52,173 nucleotides of DNA from Pseudomonas sp. UBA5706. Its GTDB lineage: Bacteria > Pseudomonadota > Gammaproteobacteria > Pseudomonadales > Pseudomonadaceae. Positions 16,940 through 25,365 of the stretch are shown in pieces. The notes under the pieces were generated by a model. That model searched no databases, had not been told where the DNA came from, and was given only the letters and a program-made list of their open reading frames with translations. Made by a program: the position numbers and the translations under genes. Numbering within the stretch: the first letter of the stretch is position 1; every line of letters begins with the position of its first letter. The DNA is taken from positions 175,462-227,634 of the forward strand of contig NZ_DIHC01000028.1 in NCBI RefSeq assembly GCF_002419965.1. The letters run 5' to 3'.

Positions 16940-18366
16940 GCAAACCAGCCATGCAGCAACAGGCCGCTGTCGTGACCCACACTGCGATAGGCCCAGCCAC
17001 GCTGGCCGCTGCGGGTTTCGATCAGGTAATAATCGCGGCGCACATCCCCGCCGTCCCACCAGCCGGACTCGATACGTTCGGGACCGGCCAGCACGCGCAA
17101 TCCCGGGTCCGCCAGTGGCTCGGGTTCGCGCAGTAGCCAGCCGGGACGCGGCGTCGGGCTGAAACCTGCCGCTGCCTTGCCGAGCGTAGTCGGCTGCCAC
17201 GCACATTCGGGACGATGATCGGCATGGAAACTCAAACCGCTGACGGCTTCGTCGCCCAGGCGCGCCCTCAGCCGTTCGCGTAGCTGCTCCCAGGGCATGC
17301 TCTGCTGAGGGCGCTCATCGAACAATTCGCGATGGGACGGCACGAACGCCGGCAGGTCCTTGGCTTGCAGCTTCAGGGCACGTACCGGCGAAGGCACGAG
17401 CACTTGCTCCAACCGTCCGCGAGCCAGTTCGAAGAGCATGTTGGCCTCGCGCTCGGCGCTGAGCAGGCCCACGGGAATAAGGGTATCCGGAACGGTGCTG
17501 CCGACACTGGGCACATGCTCCAGGTGAATGACGAAGCGCTGCACGCCGCTGTCTCGCCCGCCGAGGAACAAGGCCAGATCGGCGATCATGCGCTTGAGCG
17601 GGAACAGCAGCGCCTGATGGGATTCCACATCGAAATTCAGCTCGATCCGGGTCTCGAAATGATCCGGCGGCACATAACACTCCAGCGCCATGGGTCTGCG
17701 CCCGAGCAAGGTGTCCAGATGCTGCAGGACCTGGGCAGGAAAGCGCCGGGCCAGCGTGTCGCGGGGCAAGGCCAGCACCTGTCGCAAGCGTTGCAGGCCC
17801 ATGCGCGTAAAAGCGGTCGAGACCTCTTGCGATAAACCGAGGCGATTGACCGGCATCTGTTCCAGGCTCTGCAGCAGGCTGTCGTTGCAGGTCACTGCCA
17901 CGCCATCGTAGGCGTTGGCCAGCATGCGCGCCGCCAACGGGTTGGGCGCCACCACGATGCGATGACTGAAGCCCATGGCGCTCAGCTCCTGGCGCAGACG
18001 GGCTTCGAATACCGGCCAGGGGCCGAACAGGCCGAAGCTGGATTCGACCTCCATCAGCAAGACCCGCGGGTATTTCAGGCTGACCTGGGAGCTGAAACGG
18101 TAGGCCCACGCCGCCAGCAACCGGTGCCAGTGCTCGGTCTGCTTCGGATCGTATTCGACCGTGTCGAAATCGCGGGTCATGGTATGTGCCGCAGTGAGGG
18201 ACTGGCCCGGACGCAAGCCCAGTTCCCGGGCAGCGGCGTTAACGGTTTGCAGTACCCGACGCTGGGCCGTCCCGCTGATCAATGCCAGCGGGCGGTCCGG
18301 CTCGGCACGTCGACGCACGACGCCGTCCAGTGCCAATTGGGGCAACAGGATACAGGCCCAGAGCAT
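16936..18366 (-). CDS. imuB: ImuB, Y-family polymerase-like mutasome protein
   Basis: A 476-residue protein related to DinB-type Y-family polymerases. It starts MLWACILLPQLALDGV, where active Y-family enzymes have an acidic metal ligand in a D-x-D setting; here that ligand is replaced (LLPQLAL), as is typical of catalytically inactive ImuB. LLMEVESSFGLFG and the little-finger region follow, and the C-terminal part contains the WPTTLG-like interaction region. ImuB bridges DnaE2 and the beta clamp. It begins 7 bp after imuA and overlaps dnaE2 by four bases. Confidence 0.93.
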   Translation of the reverse strand: MLWACILLPQLALDGVVRRRAEPDRPLALISGTAQRRVLQTVNAAARELGLRPGQSLTAAHTMTRDFDTVEYDPKQTEHWHRLLAAWAYRFSSQVSLKYPRVLLMEVESSFGLFGPWPVFEARLRQELSAMGFSHRIVVAPNPLAARMLANAYDGVAVTCNDSLLQSLEQMPVNRLGLSQEVSTAFTRMGLQRLRQVLALPRDTLARRFPAQVLQHLDTLLGRRPMALECYVPPDHFETRIELNFDVESHQALLFPLKRMIADLALFLGGRDSGVQRFVIHLEHVPSVGSTVPDTLIPVGLLSAEREANMLFELARGRLEQVLVPSPVRALKLQAKDLPAFVPSHRELFDERPQQSMPWEQLRERLRARLGDEAVSGLSFHADHRPECAWQPTTLGKAAAGFSPTPRPGWLLREPEPLADPGLRVLAGPERIESGWWDGGDVRRDYYLIETRSGQRGWAYRSVGHDSGLLLHGWFA

Positions 18367-18373
18367 GCAAACC

Positions 18374-18994
18374 TCAAGCGTCGGCAGTGAAAGGAATGGG
18401 CGATGAAGGCGCCAGCCCGCCACGGCACTTGAGCACCCGCAACTGACTGGGCCGTGCATCGATGGCCAGGCGCAAGGCAGCAGGCGACGGATTGGCCGCC
18501 GCGTGTTGTCCGCGGCAGGCAAAGGCCAGGGTTTCGCCGGTTTCCGCCGCCACCTGCAAACGACGCAGCGCCCGGTCATCGACCTTGGCAGGCCAGCACA
18601 GCACCGCGCCACAACTGCCGGAACGCAAACATTGCTCTACCGCCCACAAGGCATCGGTATCGCTGGCGTTGATCACCGACAACTGCCGCAAGTCGACACC
18701 CGCCGACTGCCAGGCCTGGGGGTAAGGCACATAGGGCGGTGCCACCAGCACAATCCGTTCGCCGCTGTCGGCCAATCGAGCCAGGGTCGGCCACAGCAGG
18801 CGTAGTTCACCACTGCCGTTGGCCGGAATAAGGATTTCCGTCAGTGCAGAGGGTGGCCAGCCTCCGATGGGCAAGGCAGCATCGAGCAAGGGATGGCCGG
18901 TGGGTTGGGCGGCAACCGGCTGAACCTGTGGACGCCCTTTCCAGACCCGACGCTCGTCCAGCAGCGCATCGAGGCTGACCACCGCGCCCATCAT
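18374..18994 (-). CDS. imuA: ImuA, RecA/SulA-like translesion synthesis protein
   Basis: A 206-residue member of the ImuA family (SulA/RecA-related). A degenerate RecA-like core is seen: GWPPSALTEILIPANGSGELRLLWPTL, then RIVLVAPPYVPYPQAW and GAVLCWPAKVDDRALRRLQ. The usual P-loop Lys is missing (PANGSGELR), as in proteobacterial ImuA. The start ATG overlaps the lexA2 stop as ATGA, and a second ATG follows at once. With ImuB and DnaE2 it forms the mutasome that bypasses DNA lesions. Confidence 0.92.
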   Translation of the reverse strand: MMGAVVSLDALLDERRVWKGRPQVQPVAAQPTGHPLLDAALPIGGWPPSALTEILIPANGSGELRLLWPTLARLADSGERIVLVAPPYVPYPQAWQSAGVDLRQLSVINASDTDALWAVEQCLRSGSCGAVLCWPAKVDDRALRRLQVAAETGETLAFACRGQHAAANPSPAALRLAIDARPSQLRVLKCRGGLAPSSPIPFTADA

Positions 18995-19608
18995 TCCCGC
19001 CGCACCAGGCCACAGAACACGCCTTCGATGGCGAAATCCTGATCCGGGCCTACGACGATGGGTGCATACGCCGGGTTGCGCGGCAGCAGACGGAACACGT
19101 TATGCCCGCGCTGCAGGCGTTTGATGGTCACCTCTCCGTCCAGCCGGGCCACGACGATCTGCCCGTCCTGGGCTTCGGCGCTTTGCAGGATGCCCACCAG
19201 ATCGCCGTCGAGGATGCCGTCTTCGATCATCGAATCGCCCTTGACCCGCAGCAGGTAATCCGGGACGCGCTGGAAGGTCCGGCTGTCGAGGGTGAAGGTG
19301 TCGTGCATATCGAGATCCGGGCCGATCGGCGCGCCAGCCGCGACCCGCCCCAGCACCGGGATCTCGAGCATTTGCGCACGGCGCTGATGCTCGACGAGAC
19401 GAATGCCCCTGGCCTGATTGGCCGTGACTTCGATAAGGCCGGCTTCGGTCAGCGCCACGATGTGCTTGCGCGCGACACTGCGCGAAGCGAAGCCAAAGGC
19501 TTCGGAAATTTCAGCGAGGCTGGGCGGCTGGCCATTGTCTGCGACGCGATCACGGATGAACGTGAGAATGGCAGCGCGTTTGGGAGATAAATGAGTCATG
19601 GAGTACAT
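18991..19608 (-). CDS. lexA2: LexA2 repressor of the mutasome operon
   Basis: A 205-residue LexA. The N-terminal winged helix (residues 5-70) reads THLSPKRAAILTFIRDRVADNGQPPSLAEISEAFGF. The latent protease half shows the A91-G92 cleavage site (GRVAAGAPIG), catalytic S126 (GDSMIEDGIL) and K163 (TIKRL). It heads the lexA2-imuA-imuB-dnaE2 operon. The first ATG (19608) lies inside a GTAC-N4-GTAC palindrome, the operator type reported for LexA2 of Pseudomonas putida; a second ATG at 19599 could be used instead. DNA damage should release repression by RecA-driven self-cleavage. Confidence 0.93.
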   Translation of the reverse strand: MYSMTHLSPKRAAILTFIRDRVADNGQPPSLAEISEAFGFASRSVARKHIVALTEAGLIEVTANQARGIRLVEHQRRAQMLEIPVLGRVAAGAPIGPDLDMHDTFTLDSRTFQRVPDYLLRVKGDSMIEDGILDGDLVGILQSAEAQDGQIVVARLDGEVTIKRLQRGHNVFRLLPRNPAYAPIVVGPDQDFAIEGVFCGLVRRE

Positions 19609-19614
19609 TTGTAC
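19603..19614. promoter_or_regulatory. LexA2 operator
   Basis: GTACATTTGTAC, a perfect palindrome with GTAC half-sites and a 4-base spacer, overlaps the lexA2 start codon at 19606-19608. P. putida LexA2 is known to bind GTAC-N4-GT(A/G)C, so this should be the autoregulatory site of the mutasome operon. Confidence 0.8.
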
Positions 19615-19764
19615 TCTTTGCGCTGGGTGTTGACTAGAACCGTTCATCAAATATGCCGTTTTCCTGAAGCTCCATCGGCCATAGACACCGACGCATCTGA
19701 ACAAGGCCCAGCCATTGCCGTCCCGTAGTGCCTCTCCTGGCGGGAGGTATTTGGTCACGACCTC

Positions 19765-19781
19765 ATGCAAAATATTTGCAT
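19765..19781. promoter_or_regulatory. 17-bp inverted repeat upstream of the DUF1185 operon
   Basis: ATGCAAA and TTTGCAT separated by ATA. It is 11 bp before the TGGTATACCA operator and differs from it, so it may bind a second regulator or be part of the promoter. No assignment is possible. Confidence 0.35.
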
Positions 19782-19791
19782 CAATGATCTT

Positions 19792-19803
19792 ATGGTATAC
19801 CAT
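19792..19803. promoter_or_regulatory. GntR-type operator 1 (DUF1185 operon)
   Basis: ATGGTATACCAT, perfect 12-bp palindrome continuing as CAGA, 55 bp upstream of the DUF1185 gene. The same core TGGTATACCA recurs in front of five other units in 19.8-33.3 kb, and the only dedicated regulator among them is the GntR protein at 23509. Confidence 0.7.
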
Positions 19804-19857
19804 CAGACCAAATACACACCCGCATCAACCATCCGATCAAGAACCCGGGAGCCATTC

Positions 19858-20448
19858 ATGAGTTTCGAAATTCGCAAAATCGTCAGCTACCTCGAAGAAA
19901 CCCTGATCGAAGGCGGCAAAGCCACTGACACGCCGGTGACCATGGTTGGCCTGGCCGTGGTGATGAAGAACCCGTGGCTGGGTCGTGGCTTCGTCGAGGA
20001 CCTGAAGCCGGAGATCCGCGCCAACTGCTCCGATCTGGGCGCCATGATGGTCGAACGCCTGACCGGTCTGATCGGTGGGGCCGACAAGATCCAGGCCTAT
20101 GGCAAGGCTGCGGTGGTCGGTGCCGAAGGCGAAATCGAGCACGCCTCGGCCGTCATCCACACCCTGCGCTTCGGCAATCATTACCGCGAAGCGGTGCAAG
20201 CCAAGAGTTACCTGAGCTTCACCAACAAGCGTGGCGGTCCGGGCACCTCAATCCAGATTCCGATGATGCACAAGGACGACGAAGGCCTGCGTTCGCACTA
20301 CGTCACCCTGGAAATGCAGATCGAAGACTCGCCACGCGCCGACGAAATCATTGTCGTGCTGGGCGCTGCCAATGGCGGTCGTCTGCACCCGCGCATCGGC
20401 AACCGCTATATCGACCTGGAAGAACTGGCGGCCGAAAAAGCTCAGTGA
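19858..20448 (+). CDS. Amino acid synthesis family protein (DUF1185)
   Basis: A 196-residue protein of the DUF1185 (amino acid synthesis) family, a group with solved structures but, as far as I know, no proven reaction. Visible blocks are FEIRKIVSYLEETLIEGGK, KNPWLGRGFVEDLKPEI, a conserved-looking Gly-rich GGPGTSIQIPMMHKDDEGLRSHYVTLEMQIEDSPRADEIIVVLGAANGGR, and HPRIGNRY. GGGAG precedes the ATG. It is the first gene of the run leading to the hydrolase, aldehyde dehydrogenase and flavin reductase, with a GGTATACC operator upstream, so it is very likely an enzyme or accessory of the same pathway. Confidence 0.82.
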   Translation: MSFEIRKIVSYLEETLIEGGKATDTPVTMVGLAVVMKNPWLGRGFVEDLKPEIRANCSDLGAMMVERLTGLIGGADKIQAYGKAAVVGAEGEIEHASAVIHTLRFGNHYREAVQAKSYLSFTNKRGGPGTSIQIPMMHKDDEGLRSHYVTLEMQIEDSPRADEIIVVLGAANGGRLHPRIGNRYIDLEELAAEKAQ

Positions 20449-20488
20449 TGACAGCTGCGACTACTTATAAGGCTTGCAGGAGCGATCC

Positions 20489-21322
20489 ATGATTCGGCTC
20501 ATCGCTGAACGCACCCCGGCCGGCACCAGTTATCTGGCGACCGGCCAGGGCCACCCCGTGGTGTTGATTCACGGGGTTGGCCTGAACAAGGAAATGTGGG
20601 GAGGACAGATCGTCGGCCTGTCCCCGCACTATCGAGTCATTGCTTACGACATGCTCGGCCATGGTGCCAGCCCGCGCCCAGACCCGGAAACCGGGCTGCC
20701 GGGTTTCGCCGAACAACTGCGTGAGTTGCTGGAGCACTTGGGCCTGGCCAGCGCCACGGTCATCGGCTTCTCCATGGGCGGCCTGGTGGCGCGGGCCTTC
20801 GCCCTGCACTTCCCTGAGCAGGTGTCGGGCATGGTCATCCTCAACAGCGTGTTCAATCGCAGCGCCGAGCAGCGTGCAGGCGTCATTGCCCGCACCAGCC
20901 AGGCTGCCGAGCACGGGCCTGATGCCAATGCCGCCGAAGCGCTGACGCGCTGGTTCAGTCGTGAGTATCAGGCGGCCAATCCGGCACAGATCGATGCGCT
21001 CAGGCAGGTGCTGGCCAACAATGACCCGCAGGGCTACTTGACCACTTACAAGCTGTTTGCCACCCAGGACATGTATCGTGCCGACGATCTGGGCGACATT
21101 CGCGTACCGACGCTGATTGCCACCGGAGAACTGGACCCCGGCTCGACGCCGGACATGGCCCGGCAACTGGCGATGCGCATTCATGGCGCTCAGGTGGCGA
21201 TACTGGCCGAGCAGCGGCATATGATGCCCGTGGAATCACCACGCATGGTCAATCAGGTGCTGCTGGACTTTCTCAAGCAGGCAGACGCGCAAAACACTTC
21301 GGCAAAGGGGATCGTTGCATGA
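20489..21322 (+). CDS. Alpha/beta hydrolase (TgnD-like)
   Basis: A 277-residue alpha/beta hydrolase. HGVG at 28-31 forms the oxyanion region, the nucleophile elbow is GFSMGG with S95, the acid is probably D216 (GELDPG) and the base H244 (EQRHMMP). CAGGAG precedes the ATG. Its stop overlaps the start of the aldehyde dehydrogenase (ATGA). In trigonelline breakdown an alpha/beta hydrolase, TgnD, splits the methylformamido-methylene succinate intermediate into succinate semialdehyde, methylamine, formate and CO2; family, length and neighbours match that step. A different enamide or ester substrate cannot be excluded. Confidence 0.85.
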   Translation: MIRLIAERTPAGTSYLATGQGHPVVLIHGVGLNKEMWGGQIVGLSPHYRVIAYDMLGHGASPRPDPETGLPGFAEQLRELLEHLGLASATVIGFSMGGLVARAFALHFPEQVSGMVILNSVFNRSAEQRAGVIARTSQAAEHGPDANAAEALTRWFSREYQAANPAQIDALRQVLANNDPQGYLTTYKLFATQDMYRADDLGDIRVPTLIATGELDPGSTPDMARQLAMRIHGAQVAILAEQRHMMPVESPRMVNQVLLDFLKQADAQNTSAKGIVA

Positions 21323-22800
21323 GCCTTACCCGTTTCCAGATGTGCATCGACGGCCAGTGGGTAGATGCACTGTCCGGCAAGACCTTCGAAAGCCTCAACC
21401 CGGCGCTGGCCCAGCCTTGGGCCGAACTGCCCGATGCGGATGAAGCCGACGTCGAGCGCGCGGTGCAAGCAGCACAGGCAGCGTTCGAAAACCCGGCCTG
21501 GCGCACGCTCAGCGCGACCGCACGCGGCAAGCTGCTGCGTCGTCTGGGCGATCTGATCGCCGAGAACAAAGAGCAACTGGCGCAGCTGGAAAGCCGCGAC
21601 AACGGCAAGCTGATTCGCGAAACCCGCGGTCAGGTCAGCTACCTGCCGGAATTTTTCCACTACACCGCAGGCCTGGCCGACAAGCTGGAAGGTGGCACCT
21701 TGCCGCTGGACAAGCCCGATCTGTTTGCCTACACAGTGCACGAGCCCATGGGCGTGGTCGCCGGAATCATTCCCTGGAACAGCCCGCTGTACCTGACTGC
21801 GATCAAGCTGGCGCCAGCATTGGCGGCAGGCAACACCATCGTGCTCAAGCCTTCGGAGCATGCCTCGGCGACCATTCTTGAGCTGGCGCGTCTGGCCCTC
21901 GAAGCCGGCATTCCACCGGGCGTGGTCAACGTCGTTACCGGTTACGGTCCGAGCACCGGCGCTGCCCTCACCCGCCATCCGCTGGTGCGCAAGATCGCCT
22001 TCACCGGCGGAGCGGCCACGGCCCGCCATGTGGTGCGCAGCAGCGCGGAAAACTTCGCCAAGCTGTCACTGGAGTTGGGCGGCAAATCACCGAACATCAT
22101 CTTCGCCGACGCCGACCTGGACAGCGCCATCAACGGCGCGATCGCCGGCATTTATGCGGCATCGGGTCAAAGCTGCGTGTCCGGCTCGCGCCTGCTGGTG
22201 CAAGACGAGGTTTACGATGAGTTCGTCGAGCGCCTGGTCGAGCGCGCGCAACGTATCCGCATCGGCAACCCACAGGATGAGGCCAGCGAAATGGGGCCGA
22301 TGGCCACCGCCCAGCAACTGGCCGTGGTCGAAGGCCTGGTCGCCGATGCACTGGCCGAAGGCGCGCGCCTGCGCACCGGAGGCAAACGTCCTGAACTGGA
22401 CGGCGATGGCTGGTACTACGAACCCACCCTGTTCGAGTGCGACCGCAATTCAATGAAGATCATGCAGGAAGAGGTCTTCGGCCCGGTGGCATCGGTGATT
22501 CGCTTCAAGGACGAAGCCGAAGCGCTGGCGATTGCCAACGACTCGCAGTTCGGTCTGGCAGCCGGGATCTGGACGCGGGATCTGGGCCGCGCCCATCGTC
22601 TGGCGCGGGACGTGCGCTCCGGCATCATCTGGGTCAACACCTACCGCGCCGTCTCGGCCATGGCGCCGATCGGTGGTTTCAAGAACAGTGGCTACGGGCG
22701 CGAGAGCGGTATCGATTCAGTACTGGCCTACACCGAACTGAAAACGGTGTGGATCAACCTTTCGCCAGCGCCGATGCCTGACCCCTTCGTGATGCGTTAA
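21319..22800 (+). CDS. Aldehyde dehydrogenase (TgnC-like)
   Basis: A 493-residue NAD(P)-dependent aldehyde dehydrogenase. PWNSP holds the catalytic N154, FTGG at 228-231 binds NAD, the general base is E252 in LELGGKSPN, and the nucleophile is C286 in SGQSCVSG. All key residues are intact. It overlaps the hydrolase gene by four bases and is followed 12 bp later by a flavin reductase. In the trigonelline pathway the aldehyde dehydrogenase TgnC oxidises the hydroxybutyrolactone ring-opening product, which suits this position. Substrate specificity is inferred from the set of genes only. Confidence 0.88.
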   Translation: MSLTRFQMCIDGQWVDALSGKTFESLNPALAQPWAELPDADEADVERAVQAAQAAFENPAWRTLSATARGKLLRRLGDLIAENKEQLAQLESRDNGKLIRETRGQVSYLPEFFHYTAGLADKLEGGTLPLDKPDLFAYTVHEPMGVVAGIIPWNSPLYLTAIKLAPALAAGNTIVLKPSEHASATILELARLALEAGIPPGVVNVVTGYGPSTGAALTRHPLVRKIAFTGGAATARHVVRSSAENFAKLSLELGGKSPNIIFADADLDSAINGAIAGIYAASGQSCVSGSRLLVQDEVYDEFVERLVERAQRIRIGNPQDEASEMGPMATAQQLAVVEGLVADALAEGARLRTGGKRPELDGDGWYYEPTLFECDRNSMKIMQEEVFGPVASVIRFKDEAEALAIANDSQFGLAAGIWTRDLGRAHRLARDVRSGIIWVNTYRAVSAMAPIGGFKNSGYGRESGIDSVLAYTELKTVWINLSPAPMPDPFVMR

Positions 22801-22812
22801 GAGGCCTTCGAC

Positions 22813-23313
22813 ATGATCGAACCCGGAATTTACAAAGAGGTGATGGCCTCGTTTCCCTCTGGGGTCACCGTGGTCACCACCCTGGCTCCAGACGGCGCCA
22901 TGGTCGGCATCACGGCCAGTGCGTTCAGCGCGCTGTCCATCGATCCGGCGCTGGTGCTGTTCTGTCCCAACTACGCTTCGGACACCTACCCGGTGCTGCG
23001 CGACAGCAAGCAGTTCGCGATTCATCTGCTGTCCTCGGCGCAGACCGCAGAGGCCTATGCGTTTGCCGGTAAAGGCAAGGACAAAACCAAAGGCATCGAG
23101 TGGCATTTGAGCGAACTGGGCAACCCGCTGCTGGGCCCTTCGTCGCAACCGCAGGCCACGGCGATCATCGAGTGCGAACTGTGGCGCGAGTACGACGGAG
23201 GCGATCACGCGATCATCGTCGGCGCGGTGAAACACCTGATCCTGCCCGAGGTGCCGGTCACGCCGATGGTCTATCACCGGGGCAAGCTGGGACCCTTGCC
23301 GGTTCTGGCGTGA
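22813..23313 (+). CDS. Flavin reductase family protein (first copy)
   Basis: A 166-residue FMN-binding split-barrel flavin reductase. The family start is FPSGVTVVTTLAPDG, then GITASAFSALSIDPALVLFCPNY, and the C-terminal metal/flavin-side motif GGDHAIIVGAV. AGAGG precedes the ATG. It should supply reduced flavin to the luciferase-type monooxygenase coded 10 kb away in the same operator-defined group. It is about two-thirds identical by eye to the second copy at 32746, but has five extra residues (GPSSQ region). Having two reductases for one oxygenase is unusual. Confidence 0.88.
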   Translation: MIEPGIYKEVMASFPSGVTVVTTLAPDGAMVGITASAFSALSIDPALVLFCPNYASDTYPVLRDSKQFAIHLLSSAQTAEAYAFAGKGKDKTKGIEWHLSELGNPLLGPSSQPQATAIIECELWREYDGGDHAIIVGAVKHLILPEVPVTPMVYHRGKLGPLPVLA

Positions 23314-23508
23314 AATTCGCTGATAAAGAGTTGAAATCAAGTCCATCCCGGTGATGGGCTTGCTGGTTGGCGGCACACAGCGTGATAAACTGCGCCACGT
23401 TTTGGCCTCAGGGCCAACCCCAGTCAACTACATGGCTGCCTGAAATGACTGCGCGCTTGAGCATCGAGCCGCTTTTTTGCACGGACAGCCATCTTCAGAG
23501 CGGACTCC

Positions 23509-24261
23509 ATGAAACGCCTGCCACTCGACGACAGCTTCAAGGTCAATCGCAACCCCGTCACCCTGCGGGAAATCGTGCTGGATAAACTGCGCAGCGCGAT
23601 CATGAATTTTCAACTGCTGCCCGGCGACCGCCTGGTCGAACGCGATCTGTGCGAGCGCCTCGGCGTAAGTCGTACCTCGGTGCGCGAAGCGCTGCGCCAT
23701 CTGGAATCCGAAGGTCTGGTGGAGTTCGCCGACGCCAAGGGCCCTCGCGTCGCGATCATTACCCTGGAAGACGCCTGCGACATCTATGAACTGCGTTGCG
23801 TGCTCGAAGGTCTGATCGTGCAGCTGTTCACCCTGCGCGCCAAGGCCAAGGACATCCGCGCCCTGGAAAAAGCCCTCAACGAAAACAGCAAGGCGCTGGA
23901 AGACGGCGAGCTGCAACAGGTGCTCGATTCGGTACAGGGCTTTTACGACGTGCTGCTGGAAGGCTCGGGTAACCACATCGCCGCCACCCAGTTGCGGCAA
24001 TTGCAGGCCCGCATCAGCTACCTGCGCGCCACTTCCGTTTCCCAGGAAAACCGCCGCGGCGCGAGCAATCGGGAAATGGAAAAAATCGTCGCAGCGATAA
24101 AGAGCGGGGATCCGCTGGCCGCGCATCAGGCGTCGGTCGATCACGTGCGCAGCGCGGCCAAGGTCGCGCTGGATTACCTCAAATCCAAACAGGACGATGG
24201 CACCAAGGTGCGCGACATCGTCGAACCCGTGGTTCTGAAGGAACCGCGCATAGGACGCTGA
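23509..24261 (+). CDS. GntR family (FadR/FCD subfamily) regulator
   Basis: A 250-residue regulator: N-terminal winged helix (residues 18-80, LREIVLDKLRSAIMNFQLLPGDRLVERDLCERLGVSR, with TSVREALRHLESEGLV) and an all-helical FCD effector domain with likely metal/ligand His near the C-terminal part (HQASVDHVRSAAK). A usable GAGCGGA lies before the ATG. It follows the flavin reductase by about 195 bp, a gap that holds a hairpin (23339-23361) but no GGTATACC site. It is the natural candidate for binding the TGGTATACCA palindromes spread over this region, since FCD-type GntR proteins often bind such short GTATAC-centred sites. Confidence 0.88.
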   Translation: MKRLPLDDSFKVNRNPVTLREIVLDKLRSAIMNFQLLPGDRLVERDLCERLGVSRTSVREALRHLESEGLVEFADAKGPRVAIITLEDACDIYELRCVLEGLIVQLFTLRAKAKDIRALEKALNENSKALEDGELQQVLDSVQGFYDVLLEGSGNHIAATQLRQLQARISYLRATSVSQENRRGASNREMEKIVAAIKSGDPLAAHQASVDHVRSAAKVALDYLKSKQDDGTKVRDIVEPVVLKEPRIGR

Positions 24262-24262
24262 C

Positions 24263-24826
24263 ATGCCTGATCCGCGCTTTTGCCCGCAATGTGGCAGCAC
24301 TGACCTGGCTCAGCGCACTCCCGAGGGAGACACCCACCAGCGGCTGATGTGCGGAGCTTGCCAGCACGTCCACTATGTCAATCCGAAGATCATCGCCGGC
24401 TGCATCATCGAGCGTGAAGGCAAGTACCTGCTGTGCCAGCGCGCGATTCCCCCGCGCCCCGGCACCTGGACATTGCCGGCGGGGTTCATGGAGGCCGGTG
24501 AGACCACCGAGCAGGCAGCGTTGCGCGAGGTCTGGGAAGAAAGCGGTGTGCGCGCCGAAATCCTCTCGCCCTACTCGATCTTCAGCGTGCCGCAGATCAG
24601 CGAGGTGTATATCGTGTTCCGCGCCATCGCTCTGGAAGTGACCGGCGCTTTCGGCCCCGAGACCCTGGCCTGCCAGTTCTTCGCCCCTGAAGACATCCCA
24701 TGGGACAGCATCTACTATCCCGCCATTCGCCAGATCCTTGAGCGTTACATCACCGAACGTCAGGCCGGGGTGTACGGGATCTATGTCGGCAATGACGACA
24801 CCGGGAAAATCCATTTCATTCGGTGA
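24263..24826 (+). CDS. Nudix hydrolase with N-terminal zinc ribbon
   Basis: A 187-residue protein. Cysteines 7, 10, 30 and 33 make a zinc ribbon (CPQC, CGAC), followed by a complete Nudix box at residues 74-96: G-F-M-E-A-G-E then REVWEESGV. It begins one base after the GntR stop and is probably translated from the same message. The architecture is close to NADH-pyrophosphatase-like and ADP-ribose-pyrophosphatase-like Nudix proteins, which split nucleoside diphosphate compounds. A role on FAD, NAD or a nucleotide by-product is conceivable given the flavin- and pyridine-related neighbours, but this is inference. Confidence 0.85.
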   Translation: MPDPRFCPQCGSTDLAQRTPEGDTHQRLMCGACQHVHYVNPKIIAGCIIEREGKYLLCQRAIPPRPGTWTLPAGFMEAGETTEQAALREVWEESGVRAEILSPYSIFSVPQISEVYIVFRAIALEVTGAFGPETLACQFFAPEDIPWDSIYYPAIRQILERYITERQAGVYGIYVGNDDTGKIHFIR

Positions 24827-24963
24827 TCGTCAACGCCTCGGGCAAGTCTGTGGGGAGTGGTTTCATTCGCGATTGGCCATTTCAGCCAGTAGATCTCTCG
24901 ATCGTATGAACACGCATCGCTAATGAGTTCGCTCCTTGAAGATTTGAGCCTTCTGGATAAGCC

Positions 24964-25257
24964 CTATCCCTCAAAAGCCTCGACAATCACGATCTCCGCC
25001 TGCGCCACACCCTGCCTGTGGCTCATCGCTTCCTGATACTCGGCAGAGTGGTAACAGGCCAGCGCTTGTTCGTAGGATTCAAACTCGATGATCACAGTAC
25101 GCTGCGGCGTCTTGCGCCCTTCCAGCGCCTCGGCACGACCGCCGCGGGCCAGGAATTTGCCGCCGTAGCGGGCAAACGCCGCCGGACCGCGCTGAGTGTA
25201 TTCGGCGTATTGCACCGGGTTGGTAACGTCTACGTGGGCAATCCAGTAAGCCTTCAT
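24964..25257 (-). CDS. DUF1330 domain-containing protein
   Basis: A 97-residue single-domain protein of the DUF1330 family, a dimeric alpha+beta barrel (ferredoxin-like) fold. Typical blocks are MKAYWIAHVDVTNPVQYAEYTQ, GGKFLARGG and TVIIEFESYEQALACYHSAEYQ. No catalytic role is known for the family. It is divergent from the RibBA-like gene, and the GGTATACC operator at 25324-25333 lies in the shared 108-bp space, so it may belong to the same regulon. Confidence 0.85.
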   Translation of the reverse strand: MKAYWIAHVDVTNPVQYAEYTQRGPAAFARYGGKFLARGGRAEALEGRKTPQRTVIIEFESYEQALACYHSAEYQEAMSHRQGVAQAEIVIVEAFEG

Positions 25258-25323
25258 CGCACGCTCGCTCTTATCAATGAATAGGGTTTCAGCTCAGCCA
25301 AATCTGTGAAATATTCTGTCTTA

Positions 25324-25333
25324 TGGTATACCA
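25324..25333. promoter_or_regulatory. GntR-type operator 2 (RibBA-like gene / DUF1330)
   Basis: TGGTATACCA, perfect palindrome preceded by TTA as in operator 1, 32 bp before the RibBA-like start and 66 bp from the divergent DUF1330 start. Confidence 0.7.
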
Positions 25334-25365
25334 GTATTTTTGACAATAAAACAGAGACTCAGCGT

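Noticed and set aside
23402..23417. TTGGCC-TCAG-GGCCAA hairpin upstream of the GntR gene as a terminator
   Set aside because: Short stem with no T run; it cannot be told from chance in GC-rich DNA.
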